Assembly (NCBI GenBank): GCA_033980235.1
Contig: CM067069.1
Location: 12,846,828 to 12,910,827 of the forward strand
Direction: 5' to 3'
Length of the DNA stretch: 64,000 nucleotides
Source of the DNA: Diadema setosum
Lineage: Eukaryota > Echinodermata > Echinoidea > Diadematoida > Diadematidae
Below, in pieces: positions 10,906 through 23,429 of the stretch. The notes under the pieces were generated by a model. The model was not told the origin of the DNA and did not search any database. It saw nothing but the letters and a program-made list of their open reading frames with translations. The translations under genes and the position numbers were made by a program. Each line of letters opens with the position of its first letter. The stretch's first letter is position 1.

Positions 10906-11296
10906 TTAAAGGGTGTATACAGTTCTGGTCGAGGTGAGGATTTAGCTTTTAACATTTTGCGAGATATTCAGAAATCACTCTATGAGATGTCAAAGAGCAT
11001 GCAATTCTAAGGGGTATCAAAAGTTTATTTGATGAAAATCGGTTTTGAAGTGGCCGAGATATCTAAAAACAAAGTGAAACAAAGAGATCCTAATAAAGTT
11101 GTGGCATGTAGTCTTTTATTATTATCACTTTTTTGGATATCTCAGCCATTTGAAAACAAATTTTCATCAAATAAACTTTGAATCCTTCTTAAAATTACAT
11201 GCTCTTTCATATGTCATAAGAGGTTTCTCGTTATCTCACTTTGGAATGTAAAAAACATGAATCCCCACCTCAACCAGTACTGTACAGCCCCTTTGA
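10906..11296 (+). mobile_element. TTAA-flanked MITE, family A copy 1
   Basis: Starts TTAA-AGGGTGTATACAGTTCTGG and ends CTGTACAGCCCC-TTTGA, where the right target copy has mutated. Internally it is a loose foldback, with GAGATAT.CA.AAACAAAGTGAAAC facing its reverse complement around a central GATCCTAATAAAG. About 390 bp, non-coding. Confidence 0.8.
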
Positions 11297-12750
11297 CACT
11301 TTCCAGCTAACTATAATACGCACAGAGTACACACTTCAAGTCTTCAGGATGTTATTAATGCGCGAGGATTTCCACAATGTGTGGTTGAAAGCGAAAACTC
11401 GCCTTCCGCCTGTCACTTCCCCGTTCGCTGTACTCATGTGATAATAATTGCGTCAAAATACTAATCAATCAGCATTCGTGTAAACAGTAACTAAAATTGT
11501 CTGCTCAGCTACATATTGATCCATAGCAAGACCTTGAGTTTGGCAATCGAACATACATTGTTCTTGGAAAAGAGGATCCCGGGGAATTCTAAATTGTTGA
11601 CTTTAAAGTGCTACTCCTTTCCATGTTGACATTGGATTTGAAAAATGGTGTCAAAGTCACGCAGAAGAGACTGTAAAGAAGAGAAGTCAACACTTCCCTG
11701 TTTTACCAAATGCTGTAGTACTCATACGAATGAAATTGATTGTGGCTGGGAAAATAATATATAACAATCTATCCGAATCTGATAAAAGCGTCCCATCACT
11801 CCATTTGCAACGACCACCGTAGTCACCGCGTACATCGCGTTTGGTCATACCAAAGTGTATACATTGTTATATAGGTTAGGTCGTATATCTCTTATGCAAA
11901 CGTCACAAAATTGTGCATGGTTGACAGATAATGTCTCCCAAAATCAGGCATGAAATCAAATCCAGTTTTTGTTTTTCTGTTGTTGTTTTTTGTTTTTTTT
12001 TTTTTAAGTAAACCCATACACTCGAGAATACACCCCTCCCACTGTTTTATCGAGAATAACTGTTGGATTTTTTTTTTTTTTTGTGGGGGGGGGGGGGGTC
12101 CGCAAAAAGCTTAATATTGTGCTCCCTCTATCACAAAAGAAATTTCCAGCTTTATCATACAGACGAAAGGTCTGAACCACCTACCTCTGCAAAATACTTG
12201 CTTATGAGAGGAATATAATTTTCAGGTTGCAAAAGGGAAATACGAACTTTAAACGTTAAAAACACTGCCGTTTCTGCTAGTTCTATGAGGAGACAAGGCC
12301 ATTACTTCTGATGCTGCTCGATGCACCCGAAGACGTACCATATATCAAAAACTAATTAAATTACGAATATTGCAAAACACTTGTGCACTGTACTAATGGT
12401 CCCAAACTTTGGAATTCTCTGAATACTAAAATGCAGCGAACATTCGGACGCTACATATTCAAGCGTAAGCTTGAAATACTTTTTTAGTACTCTGGTGACA
12501 ACACGAATCAATAAATGATTTAGAACAACTAACATTGATTTAAACTATTCAGCATCGTTGTTGAACAAGTTCACATCATTCTCATTTCCAACTTCTTTTA
12601 TTTTCATACTTTCTTTCTCTCGCAGCTGCAGGCACTCACAGTAATTTCTACTTAATGCCGTCCTTGTACGACGTCTTGTTAGTGTTTACCCCTCTTTTCT
12701 CTGTGTTGTGTGTGCGCGTGCTCTCTCGCAAGCATGCATGCTTGTCGAAT
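11297..12750. other. Unassigned intergenic sequence
   Basis: No gene was recognised. It contains a T15-GT-G14 tract (12068-12098) and a T-run near 11990-12005. A chance BamHI/SmaI/EcoRI-like string lies at 11574-11589 (see rejected list). Confidence 0.35.
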
Positions 12751-12754
12751 ATTT

Positions 12755-13020
12755 GTTTGTTTGTTTGCTTTTATTTCTGCATTCAATCAGATGCAATTTG
12801 AATGCAAACTTCAAAAAGTACAAAGACAAAGAATAACAAGTGCAGTAAAATAAATCGATAACAGTACATAAATAGATTCACATAGGTGATTGCATTGAGC
12901 AATGTAGATACACAGAAACATGAAATAAAATATACAGTATTTTTCAGTAAACAACAGAGATAATTGAATGCAGGAGACCACCATCATAAGCGATTAAGCT
13001 TGAAATGGATGGAGGCCTCA
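12755..13020 (-). mobile_element. LINE 3'-end-like fragment, minus strand
   Basis: Begins with a TTTG/TTTGT short tandem (the retroposon tail on the minus strand), followed by TTTATTTCTGCATTCAATC. It ends with GGAGACCACCATCATAAGCG and GGAGGCCTCAT, the same order as at 26228-26490. Assignment rests on similarity between copies inside this window. Confidence 0.5.
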
Positions 13021-13251
13021 TAAAATGACTATCCAACGACATAACTCTCTTGGAGGAAGGTGATCAGGTGAGTGCAGTGCAGTTGCAGGTGAGAGTGCAA
13101 GATGCAGTTGAAGGAAGAAAATTGAGATTGACAATAAGATGACAATCTATACTATAAATATTTGTTAGCTCAATTGCTTTGGAGAATATAATTGTATCAA
13201 ATATCGTTTAATATGATGATCTAATGATGATCTAATGAATGTAACGTACAC

Positions 13252-13642
13252 TTAAAGGGTGTGTACAGTTCTGGTCGGGGTGAGAATTTATCTTTTAACG
13301 TTTTGCGAGATATTCAGAAACCACTCTATGAGATGTCAAAGAGCATGCAATTCTAAGGGGTATCAAAAGTTTATTTGATGAAAATCGGTTTTGAAATGTC
13401 TGAGATATCCAAAAACAAGGTGAAACAAAGAGATCCTAATAAAGGTGGGGCATGTCGCCTTTTATTATTATCACTTTTGGGGATATCTCAGCCATTTGAA
13501 AACCAATTTTCATAAAATAAACGTTGAATCCTTCTTAAAAGCACATGCTCTTTCATATTTCATAAGAGGTTTCTCATTATCTCACTTAGGAATGTTCAAA
13601 ACATGAATCCCCACCTCAACCACTACTGTACAGTCCCTTTAA
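13252..13642 (+). mobile_element. TTAA-flanked MITE, family A copy 2
   Basis: Cleanest copy: TTAA (13252-13255), AGGGTGTGTACAGTTCTGG at the left end, CTGTACAGTCCCT at the right end, TTAA (13639-13642). The body is strongly similar to copy 1. Non-coding. Confidence 0.85.
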
Positions 13643-13824
13643 AGACTGATATAATTCCATTTTGTACTGAATTTTCAAATATTTGCTACTATTCTTTGAT
13701 CTCTAGATGTATGTTACAAATGCGATTTGTGTAAAATGAAATCTTAAGTCAATCTGCTGTTACATTCCACACGCCCTGCAAAGAATGATGAACTTACCTA
13801 TACAAAATTTTATTATTGGTACAT

Positions 13825-13825
<1 letters not shown>

Positions 13826-13903
<78 letters not shown>

Positions 13904-14190
13904 TTGGAACAAGTTCACGCGGTTGACTGCAGGTTCATCCGTATTTATTGCTACTCGGAGTTTCATACCACCTCCATGAGGCGCAATCATCAGGCAATTC
14001 TCAATCATCATCATCATCATTTGCCTGATGATTTCGCCTCATGGAGGTGGCATGAAACTCCGAGTAGCAATAAATTCGGATGAACCTGCAGTCAACCGCG
14101 TGAACTTGTTTCAATACTTCTGTCTAAAGCTCTTCCTTTGAGGATATCGAGCACTCTTCATAGAAGGATAGAATCACCTAGCGTATATAT

Positions 14191-14226
<36 letters not shown>
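13826..14226. repeat. Inverted repeat between two TA microsatellites (second Penelope-like palindrome)
   Basis: Arms 13901-13996 and 14022-14117 are reverse complements with about four mismatches in 96 bp; the loop contains (TCA)n. (TA)n abuts the left arm (13826-13900), and a second (TA)n lies at 14185-14226, about 68 bp beyond the right arm. The arm reads CCTGATGATTTCGCCTCATGG, then GTGGCATGAAACTCC. This resembles the CTGATGA...GAAAC end of Penelope-like elements, but stem II is not adjacent to the core as a canonical hammerhead requires. Confidence 0.75.
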
Positions 14227-14243
<17 letters not shown>

Positions 14244-16328
14244 TTTTTAATATTCATTTTGTATTGGTTGGAAAATTGTCTGTTACGTTGTATATACTTT
14301 GTGAAAAATGCAGACATAAAATGAAATAAAATGAAATAAAATGGATTCATCTACTCTCTTTCTTTCCACCCTGGTGGGGGCAGATTCATCCTGACCGTCC
14401 CGCATGTTTAGTCCCGGAGCACGGGGAACTCTAACGGAAGTTGAGATTGAGGAATTAGAAATGGGAGCTACTGCTTTCAATAGTCATTTAGATTAGCTGA
14501 GGAAGTAACCAAAGATTGAGGGCTCCGATATTACTTCCTATTCTTTTCCGGAGGGCATTTTATCTCTACACTTTCTTTTCTCCGTGCTATACATTGACAT
14601 CATACGGTATACGGGACCCCACAGGGGTGATTCCCTTTGAAGTAATGATATTTATTTCATTGCCTTTCTGTTTTATCTCACTTTTTCTTTAATTCGCTTG
14701 TTCTTAAGCAATAGTAACCTCCAGCGTGTATCAATAGATTTACATGATTGACTAATAGTTTTTTTGATAAATACCCCAATTTTGAATAGCAATCAAGTCT
14801 ATATCTATATCAGCAACTATATCTATATTAATATCTATATCTATATGTAAAAAAAGTGTAAGTTCATATTTCTATGAACATGTATAATTAATATGCATAC
14901 ACACATATGCCCAGCGTGTGTGTGTGTGCATGTTTGTGAGTGTACTCATCCAGGAAGGTTTGAATGAAGGTGTCTAAGTGAAGGTATTGATTATATCATG
15001 TTTGCATAAATTGACCTGTAAAAATAAAATTGAAGGAATTGTGCAGGGATGGCCAACCCAAATCACCGATATCTGCTCTCACAGATTTGGTTTGAGATTC
15101 GAAAAGTAGGCCCCAAACAAAAAGGTCTGCTTTATTGAAGGCTCTGATGTAGATTAATTGAAAACAACAACAACAACAACGATTCCCAGATAATAGATTT
15201 TAGTAACATAGCTGCTTCCTCTAGCTTTTGTCAAGTCATTATATAAATCTTATTGGATTGATCCACAATCGGCTACGATCAATGATGATACAAGCTTGAT
15301 ACGAACGATTCTGGGAGTCGTAATATCTTGGACATTCTTTTGGCACATAATTTCTGACCACTTTTCAGATTCATATTCATGTGATGAAACAATTTTGTTG
15401 AGCAGGTGTTTTTTATTTTTAGCTACAAAAAAATAACAAGTCAAAGTATTGTTGAGTTATCTAATCAATCGATTGATAAGCCTGAAATCTGCAGACTTTT
15501 TGGACTGAAATATGAAGGACCAAAGTCAATATCATTCAGTCTGTATGCATGTATTTTCTTGTATGTTTAGTCACATCTGAGATACTGCAAAGAAGACAAT
15601 AGGTCCTACGTATTTGCAAGGGCGCTGGTTATCAAGCATTCAACTTATCCAGATTATTCATATGATGAAAACACTTTGGTTAGTGAATATCAACAAGATG
15701 CATATTGCTTCAGCAAAGTAACATTACCATCCAAAAACGTTTCCCCATATCTTATGAAAGCGTTTTCAACCAGTTTTGATAAATGATTTTTAATCATCGT
15801 TTTGTTTTTGTTTTTTAGTTCAAGTTTTGACACCTTTACAATGTACCAGGAGTGACGCACAAGGACTCACATGCCTCCTGGTAACAGTGAAGAATCTTAC
15901 TTTTTGTGAACTCTGACCCATGTGTCGCTCCTTTATATCTTAATCATATGTACAAGTATTGATTCACTGTCCAATGTTGACTGAACGACTAAGTTAGATT
16001 GCAATTTCATGTGACTATGTAGCTTGAATGTAGCTTGAATAAAGTCCAAAGGTCAATGTCCTGGCTAACGTTTGTCTCGTTTTCAGGAGAACTTTCTGTT
16101 ATTCTGAGCTCTTAGTTTCCCCATATGGCTGCGGAATTCCTTGCACAATTTTATTGATCCCCCACTCTCTCTTCTTTCTATAGATTTTTAAGAGTATTTG
16201 TTTCTATTACCCTGTCCTTGCTCGAGAGCTACAGACCCTCACTTTTCTAGGTCGCACTACATGGGACGAGTAACTGACAAAAGAATGTCTACGGCTTCAG
16301 GCCTTGGAGGAGGGTATGTTTGCTGTTA
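14227..16328. other. Unassigned intergenic sequence
   Basis: No gene was recognised. It contains poly-T (14227-14248), a short AAATGAAAT tandem near 14318-14341, ATCTATATCT repeats (14800-14846) and an AACAACAACA tract near 15165-15181. Confidence 0.35.
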
Positions 16329-16689
16329 AACTTAAAGTTTTTTGAACATTCCTGAGTGAGATAATGAGCAACCTCTTATGAAATATGAAAGAACATGTAA
16401 TTTAAAGAAGGATTCAACGTTTATTTGATGAAAATTGGTTTTCAAATGGCTGAGATATCCAAAGAAGTGATAATAATAAAAGGCGACAGGCCACGCCTTT
16501 TATTAAGATCTCTTTGTTTCACCTTGTTTTTTTAATATCTCAGCCATTTCAAAACCGATTTTCATCAAATAAACTTTTGATACCCCTTAGAATTCCATGC
16601 TCTTTGACATCTCAGAGTGGTTTCTGAATATCTCGCAAAACGTTAAAAGCTAAATCCTCACCTCGACCAGAACTGTACACACCCTTTAA
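16329..16689 (-). mobile_element. TTAA-flanked MITE, family A copy 3, one end truncated
   Basis: The reverse orientation of copies 1-2. It enters at GAACATTCCTGAGTGAGATAATG without the outer left end and closes with CAGAACTGTACACACCCT followed by TTAA (16686-16689). Confidence 0.8.
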
Positions 16690-17620
16690 AGCTGCCTGGT
16701 CGTACTGTAATCACGCCACATCATTCAAATTGGAGACGTTATGATTTGTCAAAGAGAAAAATTAGAAAAGGAACCTACACTATGAGACTTGTCATTTGGT
16801 GATAAGGGAAATGACAAATCTGGAAAGATAAAGCCACTTCCCCACAGTCGAATCCTGTGAGAACTTCATTGCCCGATATTCTTGCAGAAAATGAAGGGAA
16901 ATCAGAATCTAGAGGGGTGGAGGAAAGTGGGGAGGAAAAAAATGAGAACACAAGTTGTGTGAACCTTAACTCCGCTCACAAAACTAACAGTTTTGTAAAT
17001 ACATTGTTAATAACAATGAACAAAATGCTAATATTATAAGATTTTATATTTAATCAAGCTTTTTTTAAAAATGAAGATTGCAATGTAAGAAATTTTGCTG
17101 TATTGACGCTATAATCGTATTTATTTTCTGCGCTTTTGAAGAACGTAATCAGGAAAGGTAATGCGATGAAGGTAATATTTCCACGAGAGGTATATAAGTA
17201 TCATATAATTCTTATTTGAACTTATCTGACTGAAAAGGCTAGAAACAGTGATCTACGGCACACTCTGTGCCTATTACGTCTCCTGATAGGGCACAGATAG
17301 TCTGGCTCCAGAACCTCTGCTCGTAACATTTTGCTATACAGGATATTGACGCCCTCAATGTCGAAAACTGGATTAGTTTTAGGTGCATTCGGCAAAGGCG
17401 CCGCGAAGTCCAGATGGCAAAGGACTGGAAACCAGACTAGGGCACAGAGAGAATGAGAGGGGGGGGGGGGAATTCGAACCTATATGCTTTACAACTTGGT
17501 AAGATGAACACAACGTTGAAACAGCTTATTTTGCCTTTTACACAGACACAAAATATACAAATGCAGGAGACTGTCAATGTACATGAGGGACTTGACCATT
17601 ATTATGGTGTATAATAGGGT
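16690..17620. other. Unassigned intergenic sequence
   Basis: No domain-bearing frame. A G-run lies at 17460-17470. The 60-codon frame at 16857-17039 has no recognisable family. Confidence 0.35.
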
Positions 17621-17623
17621 ACA

Positions 17624-17656
17624 ATGTGATAAATAGATAGACAGATCTATAGATAT

Positions 17657-17712
<56 letters not shown>

Positions 17713-18023
17713 GTAGATAGATAGAAATTATTATAGACATGCAGATAAATAGATACATGCGTAGATAGCAAGACAGATAGATAGATAGATAGGTAAATTG
17801 GTGGATAGATAGGTAAATAAATAGACAGATAGATATATAGATAGAAAGATAGATAGACAGACAGATAGACAAAGATATAAATGAATAGAAAGACAGATAG
17901 GCAGATAGATACATACATAGATAGACAGATATATAGATGATAGATAGATAGACAGACAGATAGGTAGATAGACAGACAGATAGATAGACAGATAAGTAGA
18001 TACATAAATAGACAGATAGATAA

Positions 18024-18059
<36 letters not shown>

Positions 18060-18084
18060 GTAGATAGATAAATAGATAGATAAG

Positions 18085-18116
<32 letters not shown>

Positions 18117-18140
18117 GATGGAGAGAGAGAGTGAGAGAGA
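17624..18140 (+). repeat. Half-kilobase GATA/GACA microsatellite
   Basis: A long interrupted (GATA)n tract with GACA, GGTA and AAAT variants, ending in (GA)n at 18118-18142. Three overlapping minus-strand frames of 141-212 codons (repeating Ile/Tyr/Leu/Ser) are translations of the repeat, not genes. Confidence 0.95.
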
Positions 18141-18459
18141 GAAGTGATCTCCCGAGATCATTATAAACACAAAAGACATATCGAGTTTTATGTCCCAACA
18201 TGTCTCAAGCAATCAATACTTTGCTGACATCAATGCGGTGTATGTAAAAAGTTATTTCTTTGGCTCCAGGTCCCAAAGTGAGTACCATCAAGTTACTATC
18301 GATATGGTACAACCGATACCTGCAGGCAAAATGTCTTCCGCAATGCCTTCTGTAGGCTCTGTCACACATTATTTTGATTCCAAATATGAATATGTCATAC
18401 TATACAGACTGATTCAAGTTTCTCCTGAAACTTCAATTACTGTGTAAAGTTCATTCTGT

Positions 18460-18655
18460 GTACGTTTTATTTTAATCGTTACTTTTTTTATATTGTGCAT
18501 AAACGAAAATACATTACTGTAAGTTTTCAATTATTGTTTTCTATGTACAAATTTACATGCATTATTTCTGTCACTGAAGAAAGTGAGATTTATGTTTATA
18601 TTATGTTATTTTGATATGGAAAAACAAAATAAATTAGAACTTGAACTTGAACATT
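18460..18655 (+). mobile_element. LINE 3'-end-like fragment
   Basis: AT-rich stretch ending AATAAATTAGAACTTGAACTTGAAC, the same style of tail (TTGAAC repeats) as at 59040-59325. No coding remnant was found next to it. Confidence 0.45.
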
Positions 18656-19550
18656 AATTTTGATTTTCAATAAGCCGGTTTACTGCTATATTCAACCTCA
18701 TGTCTATCTTATTTTGTTTCCTTAGAACTCATCAATGTACCAGACTATTGTATCCTTCTGTTCCCATACTAATAAAATCATGTTTGCTTGCATGTGTTGC
18801 TGCTATGTCGGGCTGTCATAGGGCTGGCTTTTCTCGGTCGCAAGCAACCTCTATTGCAAAGGCTTGGATATATTAATCTGAAGCTTTTAAACTGGTTTAT
18901 TGGATTGCTTAGTAGTCCTCTGATGGAAAGGGAACGTTCCCACTCATTTGGTTATCATTTTGGTATTTTCTAAGCGATGCATTTTACCGTGGAATGCTGA
19001 ATATGATAAGAACCGAGTGTTTACAACGCCATCCAGCAAGGAGAAGTTGGTCTGTAGTTACAATCAATTGCAATCAATTATGTTTTCTCAATGATTGTAC
19101 AGAATATGATACTGGAATTACTGATGTCGTTGGCTTTTACGCCCCTCTGAATTCTTTGATAGCACGAAATCTGAGACAGCTTGCTAATTAAACACTCCTT
19201 GGAATAAACCAAATCTCTGAATATAATTGTAGTTGGTTTTTTTTTTTCCTGCTCGCCAAACTTAAAAATATAAGGTAAACACAATTAGTTCTTTCGTCTG
19301 ACACGATGTTATCAAATTTGATCTATTTGACCGAAATAGTTGGAATAACTGAGTATACATCTCCAGCGATACTGTATGTATCTTTGGGTAGTATTTGCTT
19401 GCCGAATTGCGCATCGTAATTTTGGGTAAACGGAAGAATTGTTTGTCCGAGTTTGCCACTGTCTTTAACTAAATTGACAGAATGACTGAGGAGCTGGAGC
19501 CGACGTTAGAAGAGCGCTGTGCCTTTACTCATCAAAAGCATGATATCTTT
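18656..19550. other. Unassigned intergenic sequence
   Basis: Only short frames (60-68 codons) with no recognisable domain. Poly-T lies at 19237-19248. Confidence 0.35.
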
Positions 19551-19855
19551 GGCGCGAATTCACGAAGGTGGTACAAATGAAACCATGGTTTAAAACCATG
19601 GACAAAACCATGGAGCGCCAAGTGTCGCACGGAATACTTCGTTACGAAATTGGTCATTTCGTCAACAAAATGACCGTTTCGTTAACGAAATTATCATTTC
19701 GTGGACGAAATGTTCATTTAGTTACAAAATAATCATTTCATCGACGAAATGACTGATTTCGTAACGAAATATACCATGCGACACTTGGCGCTCCATGGTT
19801 TTTGACCATGGTTTAAACCATGGTTTCATTTGTACCACCTTCATGAATTCGGGCC
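19551..19855. mobile_element. Foldback MITE, family F copy 2 (complete)
   Basis: Termini GGCGCGAATTCACGAAGGTG (left) and CACCTTCATGAATTCGGGCC (right) are inverted, with TACAAATGAAACCATGGTTT and GGAGCGCCAAGTGTCGCA inside each arm. The core repeats a unit of about 20 bp, TCATTTCGT..ACGAAAT, several times with alternating centres (GTTAAC, CGTGGACG, ATCGAC). Non-coding. Confidence 0.85.
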
Positions 19856-21259
19856 ATATTGTCCACAGTTTGACGATAATTATGTGACCAAGAGAGAGCT
19901 ACGAGTACAATAGCGTGGTCCACTGAAGGACGCGGACGTTCCAGGTTGGTTGCTTTCAGCGTCGCAGATTTCACTATAATACGTCCTCCATCGAAAGCTT
20001 ATTGTCATTCACGGAAGGCGTGCATGACTGCGCGCTGCAACGTCTTTGCGAAACAGTGTCCCAGCGGTCGCGCCCGACCCACGCTGTCAAGTCGTGTACA
20101 TACCTATGCATGCTTTCCGAAATCAGATACTCCTTCATATATTACGAAAATATAAAATGCAGGCTCCCTGAACAGTAGGATCGTACCTTCCCTTTTGGTT
20201 TTATTGTCAGTGAGTTTATGCGTTTCCTTTCCCCCAGCATCCGTTGCCTGGTATTTATGCGGGCTGTATGGGTCATACATCGACCCGTGTCATTTTTTTT
20301 ACCCCACCAGCACAAAAAAAAGAGCAGTGATAACCTCGAAGACATCTCAAGAATTTTTTTACCCTTCATTCACCCATCTTTTTTCATCACTTTGTCCCTT
20401 CCTTTTTCGTCCATAAAATGTCTTTCGATTACAATTAGGGGAGCTAGATATTTTTAGACCTGGTCAAAAAAAAAAAAAAAATACCGTCCCGAAGTTGACT
20501 CTTATTGTTAGCCTGCGTCAACAATGGTCAATGATAATATACGTACAATCCTTTTCTGTAGACTTCCATAATATAGTATACGATAACTGGTACATGTCTG
20601 TGTGCTACCATCATATCAATGAATTCTCAAAACTGTCACTCTCGAATCTTCCATTATTTTTTTTAAAATCTTTTTGTTTTTATCAACGTATATACAGTGT
20701 ATAACATAGAGTGATACAAGAAGAATAATAAGTAACATATTTACAAACATAGTGCACAATTTCTAACAAAGGGATTGAAGCACAAGAGTAGTAACACATG
20801 AGATTTGTAAAGTGAAACATATTATATATATGTAGTTTAGTGGCTATATATTGTTAACATATGAAAACTAAACAAGCTAAGGTTGAGGTCAGACTTGATT
20901 TACATCGTGTATTGAGAAGGACCACTTCTTGAAGTGGGCATTTAACTTATTTCGTTTCTGTGCTATTTTGTATTCGATCTTCACTTTATATTTCATAAAC
21001 ACAATAAAAGCATGAAAATTTGGATGCTTTTTCTGAAATCTACATCTGACATAATCATTCCGAAGACCAACACACACATGCAAATAATACATAATGACAC
21101 GCAAGCAACACGTGCATAATATGCTATTATTTTCCTATCCCTTGATTTACATACATTGTATGTGCGTACGCAGGAATTTGAATGTTTCGTATATTATATC
21201 ATTCTGTAGATATTGGCACGAAAAACGTGACACATCGTTGTGATCTCAGTATTTTGATG
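19856..21259. other. Unassigned intergenic sequence
   Basis: No gene was recognised. The 69-79 codon frames at 19946-20457 overlap each other on both strands and show no family signature. Confidence 0.35.
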
Positions 21260-21261
21260 AT

Positions 21262-21440
21262 GGTGAATGACATTGACTGATTGATTGATTTTACTTCTGC
21301 ATTTCTTTTTCATACATACAAATGTAACAAATAGGTAATTGAACAAAGTAATTGAATATAATATTGTTGGAATCTAACAGTTGAAACAGGTTACTTACTA
21401 TTAAATTCAATATTACTCACCATACCCATACTTCATGCTT
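21262..21440 (-). mobile_element. LINE 3'-end-like fragment, minus strand
   Basis: Starts with a GATTGATT tandem then TTTACTTCTGCATTTC, matching the tail layout seen at 12755 and 26228. Confidence 0.4.
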
Positions 21441-21559
21441 TTAAAAAAGACAAAAAGAAATATGACTTGATTTTGACAGTATACTTTGCACAAATGTGAC
21501 AGTAATACTTATTTTTCTTATTTTTCTGTATCAGCTTAATTGTTTCATCTCATCTTCGC

Positions 21560-21765
21560 CTCATTTTCTTTATCAGTATTCATGATATTACAACCACTTC
21601 TTGATTGATCATTTCATTATCATTTTTATAATAAACAGTATTATCACTAATTCTCAACGCATAATGTCATCAGTATACTTATATGATATCTGGTTTCTGT
21701 TGTAATGTTCATAAACGAGAAGTATGAAAATAAAATGAATTGAATGAATTGAATTGAATTGAATT
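21560..21765 (+). mobile_element. LINE 3'-end-like fragment
   Basis: Ends with GAAAATAAAATGAATTGAA followed by (TTGAA)n, a typical short-tandem retroposon tail. It converges on the minus-strand fragment at 21262-21440. Confidence 0.4.
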
Positions 21766-22550
21766 AATGTGTGACTTTCTTGATACGTCGTTGGATTTAT
21801 GGTCATCTTTAAGTTTAATGGTAGACCTTCACAAATTGAATCAAATTTTTTGATTCACTTTTATAGTGTGCTTGACTCATCACCCGCATGGGATAGGTGT
21901 TCCTCGTACTGGTGCTGAACCCGCAAACAAACACATAGACGCACACATTTTTTTCAATAATTTTTATTTCTGATTTCATATTATGACGCAAACGAAAATG
22001 TGCGCAATCACTTTGGATGCGTTGAAACAAACGCTTGTGATTTTTTTTTTTCTAATACACTAAACCAAATCATTTCGACGGAAAAAGATAAGTGAAGATT
22101 ATGTCAGATGATTTTGATACTAAATTAGTATTCAAATAAAGTGAACATAACATTTTACGAGATCCATTTTGAAAGGGGCAACCGACAACCACCCCGCCTC
22201 CCCCCCCCCTGTGCCCAGAATATCACCCATACCTAGTCCCAATAGTCCCACATAATGTTCCCACATATTCCAGTGTTCCCGTGCACTCATACACACGTAC
22301 AAACACACACACACACACACACACACACCTGATCTTTATCGTGGCGACATGCATGTGTGAAATGCTATAGTTAGGCGGATCCTCATGTACCCGCCACGTG
22401 CGAGGCAGGTTACGACAACGTGCAAACCCAGTTCAAATTGTGGGAACCCTTATAAAAACCTTATATGCTCAAAAACACAATATAAGAACCCCTACTCCCA
22501 CGCCCTCTCTTCCTCCCCTCCTCCTCCATAGACTGCTTTAGTTGTGTCGT
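21766..22550. other. Intergenic DNA with a CA microsatellite
   Basis: (CA)n at 22302-22328 and a C-run near 22200-22209. No gene was recognised. Confidence 0.4.
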
Positions 22551-22588
22551 GATCCGTAAACGAGCACAATTAATTGTCATTGTCGACC

Positions 22589-22616
22589 CTGAGGAAGACG
22601 TATGTATTCGTCGAAA
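22589..22616 (+). ncRNA. Hammerhead-ribozyme-like core (second type)
   Basis: CTGAGGA (22589-22595), one A, stem II GACG (22597-22600) with CGTC (22609-22612) and an 8-nt loop, then GAAA (22613-22616). It fits CUGANGA...GAAA. The sequence continues TTTGGTCTGAATAAATA, resembling the 3' end of a Penelope-like element. Stems I and III are not convincing from the flanks. Confidence 0.4.
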
Positions 22617-22765
22617 ATTTGGTCTGAATAAATAGCACTGTTGGACTAAAATGCATTACCACCCTACTTCGTCATCTTTTCTGTACTGGTACCAACTTGC
22701 GGACTACAAGTATCATTATATATGATATATTTATACATACACATTGTAGGCCGACATGCATGATT

Positions 22766-23187
22766 TTAAAGGGATAGTATAGTACTGGTTGAGGTAAAGG
22801 TTCAGTTTTTAACTTTTTGCGAGATACATACAAACCACTTTATGAAATGTTAAAGGGCATACAATTCTAAGAGGAATCCAAAGTTTATTTGATGAAAAGC
22901 AGTTCAAAATGGATGAGATATACAAAAACAAAGTAAAACAAAGTAATCCTAATAATCCTGATGAAAGGTGGGTCCCACCTTTTATTATGATCGCTTTGTT
23001 TTGAATATCTCAGCCATTTCAAAACCAATTTTCATCAACAACAACAAAAAAACTTTGAATTCCTCGTAGAATTTTATGATCTTTAAATATTTCATAAGAG
23101 GTTTTTCATTATCTTAAAAAAAATCGTCATCAAAAACCTTTAGAAACCTGAAGTCCTATCTCAACACAAACCGTACCATCCATTTAT
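22766..23187 (+). mobile_element. TTAA-flanked MITE, family A copy 4 (divergent)
   Basis: TTAA-AGGGATAGTATAGTACTGG at the left; the right end decays to CCGTACCATCCATTTAT. It has an inserted AACAACAACAA stretch near 23037-23049. Older than copies 2 and 6 by the number of differences. Confidence 0.7.
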
Positions 23188-23429
23188 GATTACACAAATG
23201 TACTTTCGGAGATAGGTTATCACCACTGACAGGCTGTTTACTGTAATATGTTCCTCTTTTGGGGATATCCCCTGAAACAAGAGAGAGAGAGAAAAAAAAA
23301 CAAGTAAAATTTCCGAATTCCTCGTCCACTCATGCCAATCCTTTTCATGATGTGTGATAATGGTAACATTGATTTCTTTGATTTTGTGTGTAGTTTCATG
23401 TAGTCATTATTCGTTCTCTTATATGTATT

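Noticed and set aside
11574..11589. GGATCCCGGGGAATTC, which resembles a cloning linker
   Set aside because: No vector sequence on either side, the order differs from common polylinkers, and the flanks are ordinary genomic DNA; treated as chance.
17489..18212. Minus-strand open frames of 141, 156 and 212 codons
   Set aside because: Translations of the GATA/GACA microsatellite in three frames; repeating Tyr-Leu-Ser-Ile with no real protein signature.
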